A stretch of DNA of 64,000 nt from CAVSSX01 sp963730735 (GTDB lineage Bacteria; Actinomycetota; Acidimicrobiia; Acidimicrobiales; RAAP-2), in the NCBI GenBank assembly GCA_963730735.1, contig CAVSSX010000007.1, positions 1,740,634 through 1,804,633 on the forward strand, given 5' to 3'. The notes under the pieces were generated by a model that had not been told where the DNA came from, did not search any database, and saw only the letters and a list, made by a program, of their open reading frames with translations. Shown here piece by piece: positions 29,499 through 38,935 of the stretch. The position numbers and the translations under genes were made by a program. Numbering within the stretch: the stretch's first letter is position 1; each line of letters opens with the position of its first letter.

Positions 29499-30691
29499 GC
29501 ATCAGAACGACTTTCACCTCAGAATCGGTGACCGAGGGCCATCCGGACAAGATGGCCGACCAGATCTCCGACACCGTGCTCGACGCGCTGTTGACCGACG
29601 ACCCCTACAGCCGGGTGGCCTGCGAGACCCTGCTGACGACGGGACTGGTCGTGGTGGCCGGGGAGATCACGACCACCACCTACGTCGACATCCCGAGCCT
29701 GGTGCGGGACACGGTCTGCGACATCGGCTACGACAACGACGCCTACGGGTTCAACGGGCGCACCTGCGGGGTCATGGTGACCCTCGACGGCCAGTCGCCC
29801 GACATCGCCCAGGGAGTGGACACGGCCCTCGAGCTGCGGACCGGGGCCGGCGGCGAGGACCAGCTCAACGCCCAGGGCGCCGGTGACCAGGGGATGATGT
29901 TCGGCTACGCCTGCGACGAGACCCCCGACCTCATGCCGCTGCCCATCTGGCTGTCGCACCGGCTGGCCCAACGGCTGGCCCAGGTGCGTCGGGTCGGGGT
30001 GCTGCCCTACCTGCGCCCGGACGGCAAGACCCAGGTCAGCGTGGTCTACGAGGACGGCCGGCCGGTCAAGATCGACACCGTCTTGATCTCGACCCAGCAC
30101 GGACCGGGCATCGACCTCGAGACGCTGCTGCTGCCCGATCTGCGCGAGCACGTGATCCACCCGCTCCTGCCGACGGACCTCGACACCGAGGGGCTGCGCA
30201 TCCTGGCCAACCCCACCGGGACCTTCGAGCTCGGCGGTCCCCACGCCGACGCCGGCCTCACCGGCCGCAAGATCATCGTGGACACCTACGGCGGCATGGC
30301 CCGGCACGGCGGCGGCGCCTTCTCGGGCAAGGACCCGTCCAAGGTCGACCGCTCGGCCGCCTACGCCGCCCGGTGGGTGGCCAAGCACGTCGTGGCGGCC
30401 GGGGCCGCCCGGCGCTGCGAGGTCCAGGTGGCCTACGCCATCGGCATGGCCCAGCCGGTCTCGCTGCTGGTCGAGACCTTCGGGACCGAGACCGTCGACC
30501 CGGTGAAGATCAGCGAGACCATCCGCGAACTGTTCGACCTCCGCCCGGCGGCGATCATCCGCGACCTCGAGTTGCGGCGGCCGATCTACCGCAAGACGGC
30601 GGCCTACGGCCACTTCGGCCGGAGCGACAAGGAATTCTCCTGGGAGGCGACCCCCCGGGTGGGCGACCTCAAGCGAGACCTGGGGCTCTGA
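29495..30691 (+). CDS. metK: S-adenosylmethionine synthetase
   Basis: The 398-residue tetrameric enzyme makes SAM from methionine and ATP. Signature segments are FTSESVTEGHPDKMADQISD, the GAGDQGMMFGYA motif, GGPHADAGLTGRKIIVDTYGG and the P-loop-like GGGAFSGKDPSKVDRSAAY. The start is GTG 29495 overlapping the coaBC stop. It is intact, and in the usual actinobacterial place before priA. Confidence 0.98.
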   Translation: MSIRTTFTSESVTEGHPDKMADQISDTVLDALLTDDPYSRVACETLLTTGLVVVAGEITTTTYVDIPSLVRDTVCDIGYDNDAYGFNGRTCGVMVTLDGQSPDIAQGVDTALELRTGAGGEDQLNAQGAGDQGMMFGYACDETPDLMPLPIWLSHRLAQRLAQVRRVGVLPYLRPDGKTQVSVVYEDGRPVKIDTVLISTQHGPGIDLETLLLPDLREHVIHPLLPTDLDTEGLRILANPTGTFELGGPHADAGLTGRKIIVDTYGGMARHGGGAFSGKDPSKVDRSAAYAARWVAKHVVAAGAARRCEVQVAYAIGMAQPVSLLVETFGTETVDPVKISETIRELFDLRPAAIIRDLELRRPIYRKTAAYGHFGRSDKEFSWEATPRVGDLKRDLGL

Positions 30692-30756
30692 CCCCACGCC
30701 CGGGAGCGGGCGCCCGCCCGCACCCGGGCCCGTCGGCCTCGGGATCCCCGCCGCCA

Positions 30757-32613
30757 GTGCCACCGACGACGGCGCCACCACCGACCCTCCGGGTCGTCCG
30801 GGTGGTGCCCGACGTCCCGGCGGTCCACCGCCAGTTCGACTACGTCGTGCCCGAGCGCTTCGCCCCCGACGTGCGCGTCGGGACACGGGTGCGGATCGTG
30901 CTCCAGGGACGTCGGGTGGGTGGGTGGGTGGTGGCCGACGGCGTCGAGCCGCCACCGGGCGTGGTCCTGCAGCCGTTGGCCGCCGTCTCGGGCTGGGGTC
31001 CGCCGGGCCCCGTCATCGACCTGGCGTTCTGGGCGGCCTGGCGCTGGGCCGGCCCGGTGTCGGCCCTCCTCACCTCGGCCTCACCCTCCCACCGGGTGGG
31101 CCAGCTGCCGCCGCCCTCCCGGGGGATGGAAGGCCCGGTGGCCGGGGCCACCCCGGCGCTCGCCCCGGGACTGGCGACGGCGGTCGAGGCGGCGCTCGGA
31201 CGGACGGAGCGGCCCACGCTGCTGCGCCTGCCCCCGGCCATGGACCTGCTGCCCCTGGTCGAGACGGTGGTCCGCCGGGCGGAGGTGTCCGCCGGCCCGG
31301 GGCGCGGCGCCCTGGTGCTCGTCCCGGGTACCGGCTGGGCCGAGCGGCTCCGGCGTCGGCTGGTGGCCCGCGGCATCCCGGCCACCGGGGACTGGGCCGA
31401 GGCGGCCGCCGGCTGGCCGGTGGTGGTCGGGAGCCGGGCGGCGGCGTGGGCCCCCCGGCCTGGCCTCTCGGTGGTCCTGGTCCTCGACGTGCACGACGAG
31501 GCCTACCGGGAGGAACGGACGCCCACGACCGACGCCGCCGAGGTGGCGGCCGAGCGGGCGGCCCGCGCCGGGGTCCCGTGCCTCCTGGTGTCGCCCTGCC
31601 CGACGGCCGTGCAGCGGGCCCGAGCCGAGCTGGTGACGCCCGACCGGGCGATCGAGCGTGAGGGCTGGCCGGTGCTCCAGATCGTCGACCGCAAGGGGGC
31701 CGATCCCCGCACCGGCCTGTACTCCGAGGAGCTGGTGGCCATGGCCCACCGGGCGCTCGAGCACTCGTCGGACCCGCTGGTGTGCGTGCTCAACCGGACC
31801 GGCCGGGCCAAGCTGCTGGCCTGCAGCCAGTGCGGTGAGCTGGCCCGCTGCACGATCTGCGGGCGGCCGCTCCACCAGGTCGACGACCGCCTGGTGTGCC
31901 CGGGGTGCGGTGCCGAGCGCCCGGTGGTCTGCGCCGCCTGTGGCTCGACCCGCCTCAAGCTCCTCCGGGTGGGCGTGAGCCGGGCGCGCGAGGAGCTCGA
32001 GGCGCTCCTCGGCGTGGCCGTGACCGAGGTCGCCGGGCCGTCGGGCCGGGGCACGACCCCCGGGGGCACCACCGGCGAGGCGGCCGAGGACCCATCCGGC
32101 GCGCCGGCTCGGGTCCTGGTCGGCACCGAAGCGGTGCTGCACCGGGTCCGCCGGGCCTCCGGCGTCGCCTTCTTGGACGTCGACCAGCACCTGCTGGCGC
32201 CGCGCTTCGTGGCCGCCGAGGAGACCCTGGGCCTGCTGGCCCGGGCCGCCCGCCTGGTCGGGGGCCGGGGGGCGTCCCGGGGCGTGGTGCTGGTGCAGAC
32301 CCGCATGGCCGACCACGAGCTGCTCCAGGCGGTGCTGCACGGCGACCCCGGTCGGCTGGACGCCGCCGAGTCGGACCTCCGCCGCGAACTGGGGTTGCCG
32401 CCGGCCGGGGCCCTGGCCCTCTGCTCGGGCGCCGTCGCCCGGCCCTACGCCGAGTCGCTGGTCGAGGCCGGTGGGCCAGTCGAGGTGCGCGATCTCGGCG
32501 ATGGCCGGTTCCTGCTGCGGGCCGAAGGGCATCAGGAGCTGTGCGACCTGCTGGCCCGGGTGCCCCGGCCCAAGGGTCGCCTGCGGGTGGAGGTTGACCC
32601 GACCGCCGTCTAG
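30757..32613 (+). CDS. priA: PriA-like replication restart protein lacking helicase motifs
   Basis: About 618 residues from GTG 30757 (GTG 30802 is also possible). The N-terminal 3'-DNA-binding domain reads VPAVHRQFDYVVPERFAPDVRVGTRVRIVLQGRRVGGWV. The zinc-binding region has four CxxC pairs (CSQC, CTIC, CPGC, CAAC; about residues 353-393). The helicase core has lost its catalytic motifs: the Walker A place reads VLVPGTGWAERLRRRL without GKT, and the DEAH-type box is replaced by VLDVHDEAYREERTP. This matches the inactive PriA known in actinobacteria, which probably acts as a structural loader. The position between metK and def is conserved. Confidence 0.88.
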   Translation: MPPTTAPPPTLRVVRVVPDVPAVHRQFDYVVPERFAPDVRVGTRVRIVLQGRRVGGWVVADGVEPPPGVVLQPLAAVSGWGPPGPVIDLAFWAAWRWAGPVSALLTSASPSHRVGQLPPPSRGMEGPVAGATPALAPGLATAVEAALGRTERPTLLRLPPAMDLLPLVETVVRRAEVSAGPGRGALVLVPGTGWAERLRRRLVARGIPATGDWAEAAAGWPVVVGSRAAAWAPRPGLSVVLVLDVHDEAYREERTPTTDAAEVAAERAARAGVPCLLVSPCPTAVQRARAELVTPDRAIEREGWPVLQIVDRKGADPRTGLYSEELVAMAHRALEHSSDPLVCVLNRTGRAKLLACSQCGELARCTICGRPLHQVDDRLVCPGCGAERPVVCAACGSTRLKLLRVGVSRAREELEALLGVAVTEVAGPSGRGTTPGGTTGEAAEDPSGAPARVLVGTEAVLHRVRRASGVAFLDVDQHLLAPRFVAAEETLGLLARAARLVGGRGASRGVVLVQTRMADHELLQAVLHGDPGRLDAAESDLRRELGLPPAGALALCSGAVARPYAESLVEAGGPVEVRDLGDGRFLLRAEGHQELCDLLARVPRPKGRLRVEVDPTAV

Positions 32614-32620
32614 GGGCCGG

Positions 32621-32626
32621 TACGAT
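32621..32626 (+). promoter_or_regulatory. -10 hexamer (TACGAT) of def
   Basis: TACGAT ends six bases before def ATG 32633, predicting a leaderless mRNA. Confidence 0.5.
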
Positions 32627-32632
32627 GAGGAC

Positions 32633-33148
32633 ATGCCGGTGTTCCCCATCCGCCAGTACGGCGACCCCGTCTTGAAGGCGAAGACCCGGGACGTCGAGGA
32701 GATCGACGCCTCGGTGGCCAAGCTGGTCGAGTCGATGATCGAGACCATGTACGAGGCCCCGGGCACCGGGCTGGCCGCCAACCAGGTCGGGGTCCAGCGC
32801 CGAATCTTCGTCTACGACGTGGGTGAGGGCCCCCGAGTGGTCATCAACCCCGAGATCGTCGAGTCCTCGGGGGAGTGGGCCTACGACGAAGGCTGCCTGT
32901 CGGTGCCCGGCCTCAGCTGGGAGATCATCCGTCCGAACCAGGTCCACCTGGTGGGTCGGGACCTCGACGGTCGCGAGCTGTCGATCGAGGCCGACACCCT
33001 GGAGGGCCGGGTGTTCCAGCACGAGCTGGACCACCTCGACGGCATCCTGCTGGTCGAGCGGCTCGACGACGACCAGCGACGCGAGGCCGTACGGATCCTG
33101 CGCTCCCGGGCCCTCCAGCTCGACCCCGACGGCCTGCTGCTCCGCTAG
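32633..33148 (+). CDS. def: Peptide deformylase
   Basis: The 171-residue Fe/Zn hydrolase removes the formyl group from nascent proteins. All three motifs are seen: APGTGLAANQVGV (motif 1), YDEGCLSVPG (motif 2, Cys ligand) and VFQHELDHLDGILLVERL (motif 3, HExxH). Start ATG 32633. It pairs functionally with fmt, which adds the formyl group to initiator tRNA and follows after a 115-base spacer containing an 18-base tandem repeat. Confidence 0.97.
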   Translation: MPVFPIRQYGDPVLKAKTRDVEEIDASVAKLVESMIETMYEAPGTGLAANQVGVQRRIFVYDVGEGPRVVINPEIVESSGEWAYDEGCLSVPGLSWEIIRPNQVHLVGRDLDGRELSIEADTLEGRVFQHELDHLDGILLVERLDDDQRREAVRILRSRALQLDPDGLLLR

Positions 33149-33172
33149 CCGCGGACCGGCTCCGCCCCGGGC

Positions 33173-33250
33173 GGCGGCTCCGTCCTCGGTGGCGACTGCG
33201 TCCTCGGTGGCGGCTGGGTCCTCGGTGGCGGCTGGGTCCTCGGTGGCGGC
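33173..33250. repeat. 18-base tandem repeat, four units plus a partial one, between def and fmt
   Basis: Units GGCGGCTGGGTCCTCGGT run from 33173 to 33244 (33173-33190 and 33191-33208 are imperfect, 33209-33226 and 33227-33244 identical), then GGCGGC. The repeat is non-coding and ends right before the fmt -10 hexamer, so copy-number change would alter the sequence immediately upstream of the fmt promoter. Confidence 0.9.
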
Positions 33251-33251
33251 C

Positions 33252-33257
33252 TAGGTT
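33252..33257 (+). promoter_or_regulatory. -10 hexamer (TAGGTT) of fmt
   Basis: TAGGTT ends six bases before ATG 33264; predicted leaderless. The -35 region would fall inside the tandem repeat. Confidence 0.5.
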
Positions 33258-33263
33258 CTTCGC

Positions 33264-34187
33264 ATGTCCCGCCTCGCCTACCTCGGCACGCCGGAGCTGG
33301 CCGTCCCGCCCCTCCACGCCCTGGTCGATGCCGGCCACGAGATCACCCTGGTGGTGAGCCGTGCCGACCGCCGGCGGGGGCGGGGCTCGGCCACCTCGCC
33401 CAGTCCGGTCAAGGCGGCGGCGCTCGAGCTCGGCCTGCCGGTCACGAGCTCGCTCGACGACGTGGCCGACAGCGGGGCCGAGCTCGGGGTGGTGGTGGCC
33501 TTCGGTCGGATCATCCCGGCCGACCTCCTGGACCTGGTGCCCATGGTCAACCTGCACTTCTCGCTCCTGCCGCGCTGGCGCGGGGCGGCCCCGGTCGAGC
33601 GGGCGGTACTCGCCGGGGACGCCGAGACCGGCGTCTGCGTCATGGCCCTCGAGGCGGGCCTGGACACCGGCCCGGTCTACGACCGTCGAGCCGTCCCCAT
33701 CGACCCCACCGAGTCGGTGGAGGAGCTGCGGGCCCGACTGGTCGGACTGGGCAGCTCGATGTTGGTCGGGTTGCTGGCCGACGGGGTCGGCGGACTGCCG
33801 GTGCCCGAGCCGCAGGCGGGCCCGGTGACCTACGCCGACAAGCTCTCGCCCGAGGAGTTCCGGTTGGACTTCTCCCGTCCGGCCGAAGAGCTGGTCCGGT
33901 TGGTCCGGCTGGGTCGGGCGTTCACCGAGGTCCGGGGCCGGCGCCTGCGTGTCCTGCGGGCCATGGCGGTCGACCGGCCCGCCAAGGCCGGCTCGGCGGC
34001 CAAACCCGGCCAGCTGTTCGGCCAGGTGGTGGTGGCCGGCCAGGGCGCCCTGGCCCTGCTCGAGGTGCAGCCCGAGTCGTCCCGGCCGATGGACGCCGGC
34101 GCCTGGCGCCGGGGGGCCCACCTCGACGAGGGTGAGCTGCTCGGGTCGGCCGCCGGCGACGCGGCGGCGGGGACCGGGAGTGGCTGA
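33264..34187 (+). CDS. fmt: Methionyl-tRNA formyltransferase
   Basis: The 307-residue protein formylates Met-tRNAi with 10-formyl-THF. The N-terminal Rossmann-like domain shows LAYLGTPELAVPPLHAL, the tRNA-binding insertion RADRRRGRGSATSPSPVKAAA, and the catalytic VNLHFSLLPRWRGAAPVERAVLAGD (Asn-His) with GLDTGPVY (Asp). The C-terminal OB domain follows YADKLSPEEFRLDF. It is intact; the end overlaps the next gene by eight bases. Confidence 0.97.
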   Translation: MSRLAYLGTPELAVPPLHALVDAGHEITLVVSRADRRRGRGSATSPSPVKAAALELGLPVTSSLDDVADSGAELGVVVAFGRIIPADLLDLVPMVNLHFSLLPRWRGAAPVERAVLAGDAETGVCVMALEAGLDTGPVYDRRAVPIDPTESVEELRARLVGLGSSMLVGLLADGVGGLPVPEPQAGPVTYADKLSPEEFRLDFSRPAEELVRLVRLGRAFTEVRGRRLRVLRAMAVDRPAKAGSAAKPGQLFGQVVVAGQGALALLEVQPESSRPMDAGAWRRGAHLDEGELLGSAAGDAAAGTGSG

Positions 34188-34986
34188 CCCGGCCGACCGG
34201 CTGGCAGCGGACTGGGAACCCGAGCAGTACGCCCGGTTCGCCGCCGAACGCCGGCAGCCCTTCGACGACCTCCTGGCCCTGTGCCGTCGGGTCCCCGGCG
34301 GCCGGATCGTCGACCTCGGCTGCGGGCCGGGGACGCTCACGGTCGAGCTCCACCGGGCCCTCGGGGCGGCGCGCACCGTCGGGATCGACCGTTCGCCGGC
34401 CATGGTCGAGGCGGCCCGCTCGGCGCACGGCGACATCGAGGGGGTGACCTTCGTCGAGGGCGATCTCGCCAGCTGGTCGGACCACGGGGTGGACCTGTTG
34501 GCGGCCAGCGCTTCGCTGCACTGGGTCGACGGCCACCCGGCGCTGCTCGCCCGGCTCCGTTCCTCGTTGGCGTCCGGCGGGCAGCTGGCCTTCCAGGTGC
34601 CGGACAACTTCGCCCATCCGAGCCACGTCCTGGCCGGCCGGGTGGCGGCGGCCGCCCCCTTCGCCGAGGCACTCTCGGGCGCCGTCCCGCCCGACCGGGG
34701 TCGGTCGGTCCTCTCGCCGGCGCACTACGCCGAGCTGCTCCACGACCTGGGCGCGGTCGAGCAGCGGGTCCGGCTCGAGGTCTACGGCCACGAGCTGGCG
34801 TCCACCTCCGAGGTGGTCGAGTGGGTGAAGGGAACGTTGCTCACCCCGTACCGCGAGCGCCTCGACCCGACCACTTACGGAGCGTTCGTCGACCGCTATC
34901 GGGCCGACCTGCTGGATGAGCTGGGGGACCGACGTCCTTACTTCTACGCCTTCCCCCGGATCCTCGCCTGGGCCCGGTTCCCCTGA
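34180..34986 (+). CDS. tam: Class I SAM methyltransferase, trans-aconitate 2-methyltransferase-like
   Basis: The 268-residue Rossmann methyltransferase begins ADRLAADWEPEQYARFAAERRQPFDDLLALC, which is typical of Tam (YxxFxxeRxrPfxDL). Motif I is GRIVDLGCGPGTLTVEL, motif II VGIDRSPAMVEAARS, followed by FVEGDLASW and LLAASASLHWVDGH. Tam methylates trans-aconitate, a toxic aconitase by-product. The C-terminal substrate domain (VEWVKGTLLTPYRERLDP, YFYAFPRILAWAR) also matches. It replaces the rsmB/fmu gene usually found after fmt in this gene order. Start GTG 34180. Confidence 0.82.
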   Translation: MADPADRLAADWEPEQYARFAAERRQPFDDLLALCRRVPGGRIVDLGCGPGTLTVELHRALGAARTVGIDRSPAMVEAARSAHGDIEGVTFVEGDLASWSDHGVDLLAASASLHWVDGHPALLARLRSSLASGGQLAFQVPDNFAHPSHVLAGRVAAAAPFAEALSGAVPPDRGRSVLSPAHYAELLHDLGAVEQRVRLEVYGHELASTSEVVEWVKGTLLTPYRERLDPTTYGAFVDRYRADLLDELGDRRPYFYAFPRILAWARFP

Positions 34987-34993
34987 CCCGTCC

Positions 34994-36568
34994 TCAGGTC
35001 GCCGGATAGAGGGAGTAGTCGGGGAAGTTCCCGTAGAGCCGCTCGGCGGCCCCGTCGGCGCCGAGGGTCACCGCCTGGACGAGCAGGTCGCCGCCCACGA
35101 AGGCCCCCTTCCACGACTGCCCCCGCCCACCGAACACCTCGGCCCGGTCGCCCCGCGAGCGGGGCACGTTGACCCCGACCTTGAAGGCCTGGAGGTCCTC
35201 GGTGACCTCGGCGGCGAATTCCGGGTCGTCGGTCGCCACCGAGGCCACCAGCGCCCCGTTGCTGGCGTTCATCGCCGCCACCAGCTCGGCCTGGGTGTCG
35301 ACCAGCACCACCGAGTCGAGCGGGCCGAACGGCTCGGCGTGGTGGAGGGCCCACCACGGGGGCGGGGAGAGCACGCAGGCCGGGGCCACGTAGGCCGCCC
35401 GGGCCACCTCGGGGTCGTCGTCGTCGAGGAAGCGGCCGTCGTCCAAGGTGCCGCGGTACAGGGGGATGCCGCTCCCGCCGCCGGCCACCGCCTCCTCGAA
35501 CTGGGCCCGCAGGGACCGGGCCTTGGTGGCGTGGATGACCGGCCCGAAGTCGAGGTCGGGCAACGGGTCGTCGGGGTGGTCGACGGCCAGCGGGTGGCCG
35601 AAGCGCACCGCCCCGATCACCGGCAGGTAGGCCGCCAGGAACTGGTCGAACAGGCGGCGCTGGACCACGAAGCGGGGGTAGGCGGTGCAGCGCTGCTTGC
35701 CGTACTCGAAGCCCTTCTTGATGTGGCCCTGCAGGAGCTCCCAGTCGGAGAACTCCCACACGCCCCAGGCGTTCAGGCCCTCCTGCTCGAGCATGTGCCG
35801 CCGGCCGGTGTCGGCCAGGGAGACGGCGGCCTTGCGGCCGTTGGTCCGCCCGCCGACGAAGGCCAGGGCGCCGATGCCCTCCTCTCGGATCAGGGCGTCG
35901 CCCAGCTGGCGCCCGGCCCCCGACACGAGCGTCACCGGCAGTCCGGCCCGACGCATGAGGGCGTGGGCCACCGTCAGGCAGAGGTAGCCGCCCTGGGAGG
36001 GTGTCTTGGCGATCACGGCGTTGCCCGCCAGGAGCTGGACCAGCTCGGCGTGGACCTGCACGCTCATGGGGTAGTTCCAGCTGGCGATGTTGGACACCGG
36101 GCCCGGGAGCGGGACCCTCGGGCCGTTGATGGTCAGTTGGCGGGCGATCTCCTCCACGTACCACCGCACCCCGTCGAGGCAGCGGTCGACGTCGGCCGTG
36201 GCCAGGCGCCAGGGCTTGCCGATCTCCCAGACGAGCAGCAGGGCCAGCAGGTCCCGGTGCTCGGCCATGGCGTCGACGGCCGCCGTGACCCGGGACCGTC
36301 GCTCGTCCAGGTCCGCCAGGGACCAGGCGGCGTGCTCCCGGGTGGCGGCGGCCACGGCGGTGACGGCGTCCTCGTGGGTGACCAGCGGGGGCCCGGGGAT
36401 CTCCGAGCCGTCGACCGGGGTGACGTAGGCGCCGGGCTCGCCGATCCGGCGCCACTCGCCGTCGATGAGGTTGCGGGCCCGGTCGGCGTCGATGGCCTCG
36501 GGGACGGCGTCCTGGGCCCGACGCCAGGTCTCGGCCCAGGTCGTGCCGGGCTTCACGGTTCGCGACAT
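34994..36568 (-). CDS. Aldehyde dehydrogenase family protein, substrate unknown
   Basis: Reverse-strand protein of 524 residues. NAD-binding segment ISWNYP-like SNIASWNYPMSVQVHAELVQLLAGNAVIAKTPSQ, followed by FVGGRTNGRKAA, the catalytic Cys in EYGKQRCTAYPRFVVQRRLFDQF, and PFGPLDSVVLVDTQAELVAAMNASNGALVASV. The usual catalytic ELGGK glutamate region is divergent (EQEGLNAWGVWEF), so it is a distinct subgroup of the superfamily seen in actinobacteria. ATG 36568 is preceded by CAGACT 7 bases away. It converges with the tam gene with a seven-base gap and lies downstream of the transhydrogenase gene on the same strand (26-base gap), so the two may be cotranscribed. Confidence 0.8.
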   Translation of the reverse strand: MSRTVKPGTTWAETWRRAQDAVPEAIDADRARNLIDGEWRRIGEPGAYVTPVDGSEIPGPPLVTHEDAVTAVAAATREHAAWSLADLDERRSRVTAAVDAMAEHRDLLALLLVWEIGKPWRLATADVDRCLDGVRWYVEEIARQLTINGPRVPLPGPVSNIASWNYPMSVQVHAELVQLLAGNAVIAKTPSQGGYLCLTVAHALMRRAGLPVTLVSGAGRQLGDALIREEGIGALAFVGGRTNGRKAAVSLADTGRRHMLEQEGLNAWGVWEFSDWELLQGHIKKGFEYGKQRCTAYPRFVVQRRLFDQFLAAYLPVIGAVRFGHPLAVDHPDDPLPDLDFGPVIHATKARSLRAQFEEAVAGGGSGIPLYRGTLDDGRFLDDDDPEVARAAYVAPACVLSPPPWWALHHAEPFGPLDSVVLVDTQAELVAAMNASNGALVASVATDDPEFAAEVTEDLQAFKVGVNVPRSRGDRAEVFGGRGQSWKGAFVGGDLLVQAVTLGADGAAERLYGNFPDYSLYPAT

Positions 36569-36594
36569 GCGGCCCAGTCTGGCCCGGGATCGGC

Positions 36595-38010
36595 CTAGGC
36601 GCTCACCGCACCCTGGATCCGGGCCAGGGAGCGGAGCTTGTTGGAGGCGTCGAGGGCGGCCACCTTGTACGCCTCCGACAGGGTGGGGTGGTTGAAGACG
36701 GCGTCGATCAGGTAGTCGATGGTCCCCCCGAGGGCCATCACCGTCTGGCCGATGTGGACCATCTCGGTCGCCCCGGTGCCCACCGTGTGCACGCCGATCA
36801 GCGTCCGGTCGGCCGGGGAGACGAGCAGCTTCAGCAGCCCGTGGGAGTCGGCGATGATGGCGCCCCGGGCGAGCTCCCGGTAGCGGGCGATGCCCACCTC
36901 GTAGTCGACCGCCGCCGCCGTGAGCTCCTCCTCGGTGCGGCCGACGTAGCTGATCTCGGGGATGGTGTAGATGCCGATGGGCAGGAGGTCGGGCATCGAG
37001 TGGGCCGGCTCGTCGAAGGCGAAGTGGGCCGTCAACCGGCCCTGCTCGGCCGACGTCGCCGCCAGGGCTGGGAAGCCGATGACGTCGCCCACGGCGAAGA
37101 TGTGGGGCACGGCCGTGCGGTAGTGGTGGTCGACGACCAGCCGTCCCCGGTGGTCGGCCTCGAGGCCGGCCCGCTCGAGGTCGAGGGTGTCGGTGGCCCC
37201 CTGGCGACCGGCGGCGTAGATGACCGTGTCGGCCGGGATGCGCTTGCCGCTCTCGAGCGTGGTGAGCGTGCCCTCGGGGTGGGTGACCACCGAGGCCACC
37301 GACTCGTTGAAGCGCAGGACCACGTCGAGGTCCCGCAGGTGGTACTGCAGGGACTCCACGATCTCGGCATCGCAGTGGTCGAGCATGCGGTCCCGCTGCT
37401 CCACCACCGTCACCTTGGTGCCGAGGGCGGCGAAGACCGAGGCGTACTCGATGCCGATCACCCCGGCGCCCACCACCACCAGCGACGACGGGATGTGGTC
37501 CATCTCGAGCAGCTGGTCGGTGTCGATGACCCGGTGGTCGTCGAAGGCCACGCTCGGCGGCCGGGCCGGCCGGGTGCCGACGGCGATGACGATGCGGTCG
37601 GCCCGGAACGCCTCGTCGGGCTGGTCGGGCCGGACCAGGACCAGGGTGTGCGGGTCGACGAAGCGGGCGGTGCCGGCGAGCAGGGTCACCCGATTGCGGC
37701 TCAGCTGGTCCCGGATGACCTCGGTCTCGCGCCGGATGACGTGGGTGGTGCGAGCCTGGAGGTCGCTCATGGTGATGTCGTCCTTCACCCGGTAGCTCTG
37801 CCCGTAGATCTCGCGCAGGGACAGGCCGGTCAGGTAGACGACGGCCTCGCGGAGCGTCTTGGACGGCAGGGTCCCGGTGTTCACGCACACCCCGCCCACC
37901 TGGGCCCAGCGCTCGACGATGGCCACCCGCTTGCCGAGCTTGGCGGCGGCGATCGCCGCCTTCTGGCCACCGGGTCCCGAGCCGATGACGATCAGGTCGA
38001 AGTCGGCCAC
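36595..38010 (-). CDS. sthA: Soluble pyridine nucleotide transhydrogenase (SthA-type)
   Basis: Reverse-strand flavoprotein of 471 residues of the disulfide-reductase fold. FAD site DFDLIVIGSGPGGQKAAIAAAKLGKRVAIVE; the redox site reads GGVCVNTGTLPSKTLREAV, where the second cysteine of the usual CxxxxC pair is Thr. This is the hallmark of SthA, which transfers hydride between NADPH and NAD without a disulfide. NAD site SLVVVGAGVIGIEYASVFAALG; second FAD site HIFAVGDVIGFPALAA; C-terminal NHPTLSEAYKVAALD. Start GTG 38010. It balances NADPH and NADH. Confidence 0.92.
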   Translation of the reverse strand: MADFDLIVIGSGPGGQKAAIAAAKLGKRVAIVERWAQVGGVCVNTGTLPSKTLREAVVYLTGLSLREIYGQSYRVKDDITMSDLQARTTHVIRRETEVIRDQLSRNRVTLLAGTARFVDPHTLVLVRPDQPDEAFRADRIVIAVGTRPARPPSVAFDDHRVIDTDQLLEMDHIPSSLVVVGAGVIGIEYASVFAALGTKVTVVEQRDRMLDHCDAEIVESLQYHLRDLDVVLRFNESVASVVTHPEGTLTTLESGKRIPADTVIYAAGRQGATDTLDLERAGLEADHRGRLVVDHHYRTAVPHIFAVGDVIGFPALAATSAEQGRLTAHFAFDEPAHSMPDLLPIGIYTIPEISYVGRTEEELTAAAVDYEVGIARYRELARGAIIADSHGLLKLLVSPADRTLIGVHTVGTGATEMVHIGQTVMALGGTIDYLIDAVFNHPTLSEAYKVAALDASNKLRSLARIQGAVSA

Positions 38011-38132
38011 CGTCGCACCCGTGCGCTCGAGGGGGCCCGTCGGACCGGCGACCTCACGGTCCGACGTGCCATGGGCTGGACCCTAGCGAGGGGCTTCGTG
38101 CCTGTCACGGCCGGAAACGAAACGTTCACAGA

Positions 38133-38138
38133 TATGCT
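38133..38138 (+). promoter_or_regulatory. -10 hexamer (TATGCT) of rpe
   Basis: TATGCT ends six bases before rpe ATG 38145; predicted leaderless mRNA. The 134-base gap to divergent sthA also contains AACGAAACGTTC, a short palindrome-like element, of unknown meaning. Confidence 0.5.
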
Positions 38139-38144
38139 CGGCCC

Positions 38145-38837
<693 letters not shown>

Positions 38838-38935
38838 GTGCCGATCGGCAACGGGGGGAAGGGTCCCGAGGTCGTGCCAGGTAGGCTGGCGGACCCACCG
38901 TCCGAGACGCCGGTCGACTCGCCGGCGCGTCGGAC

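Noticed and set aside
33173..33250. CRISPR-like array
   Set aside because: The 18-base units are directly adjacent without spacers, so it is a simple tandem repeat.
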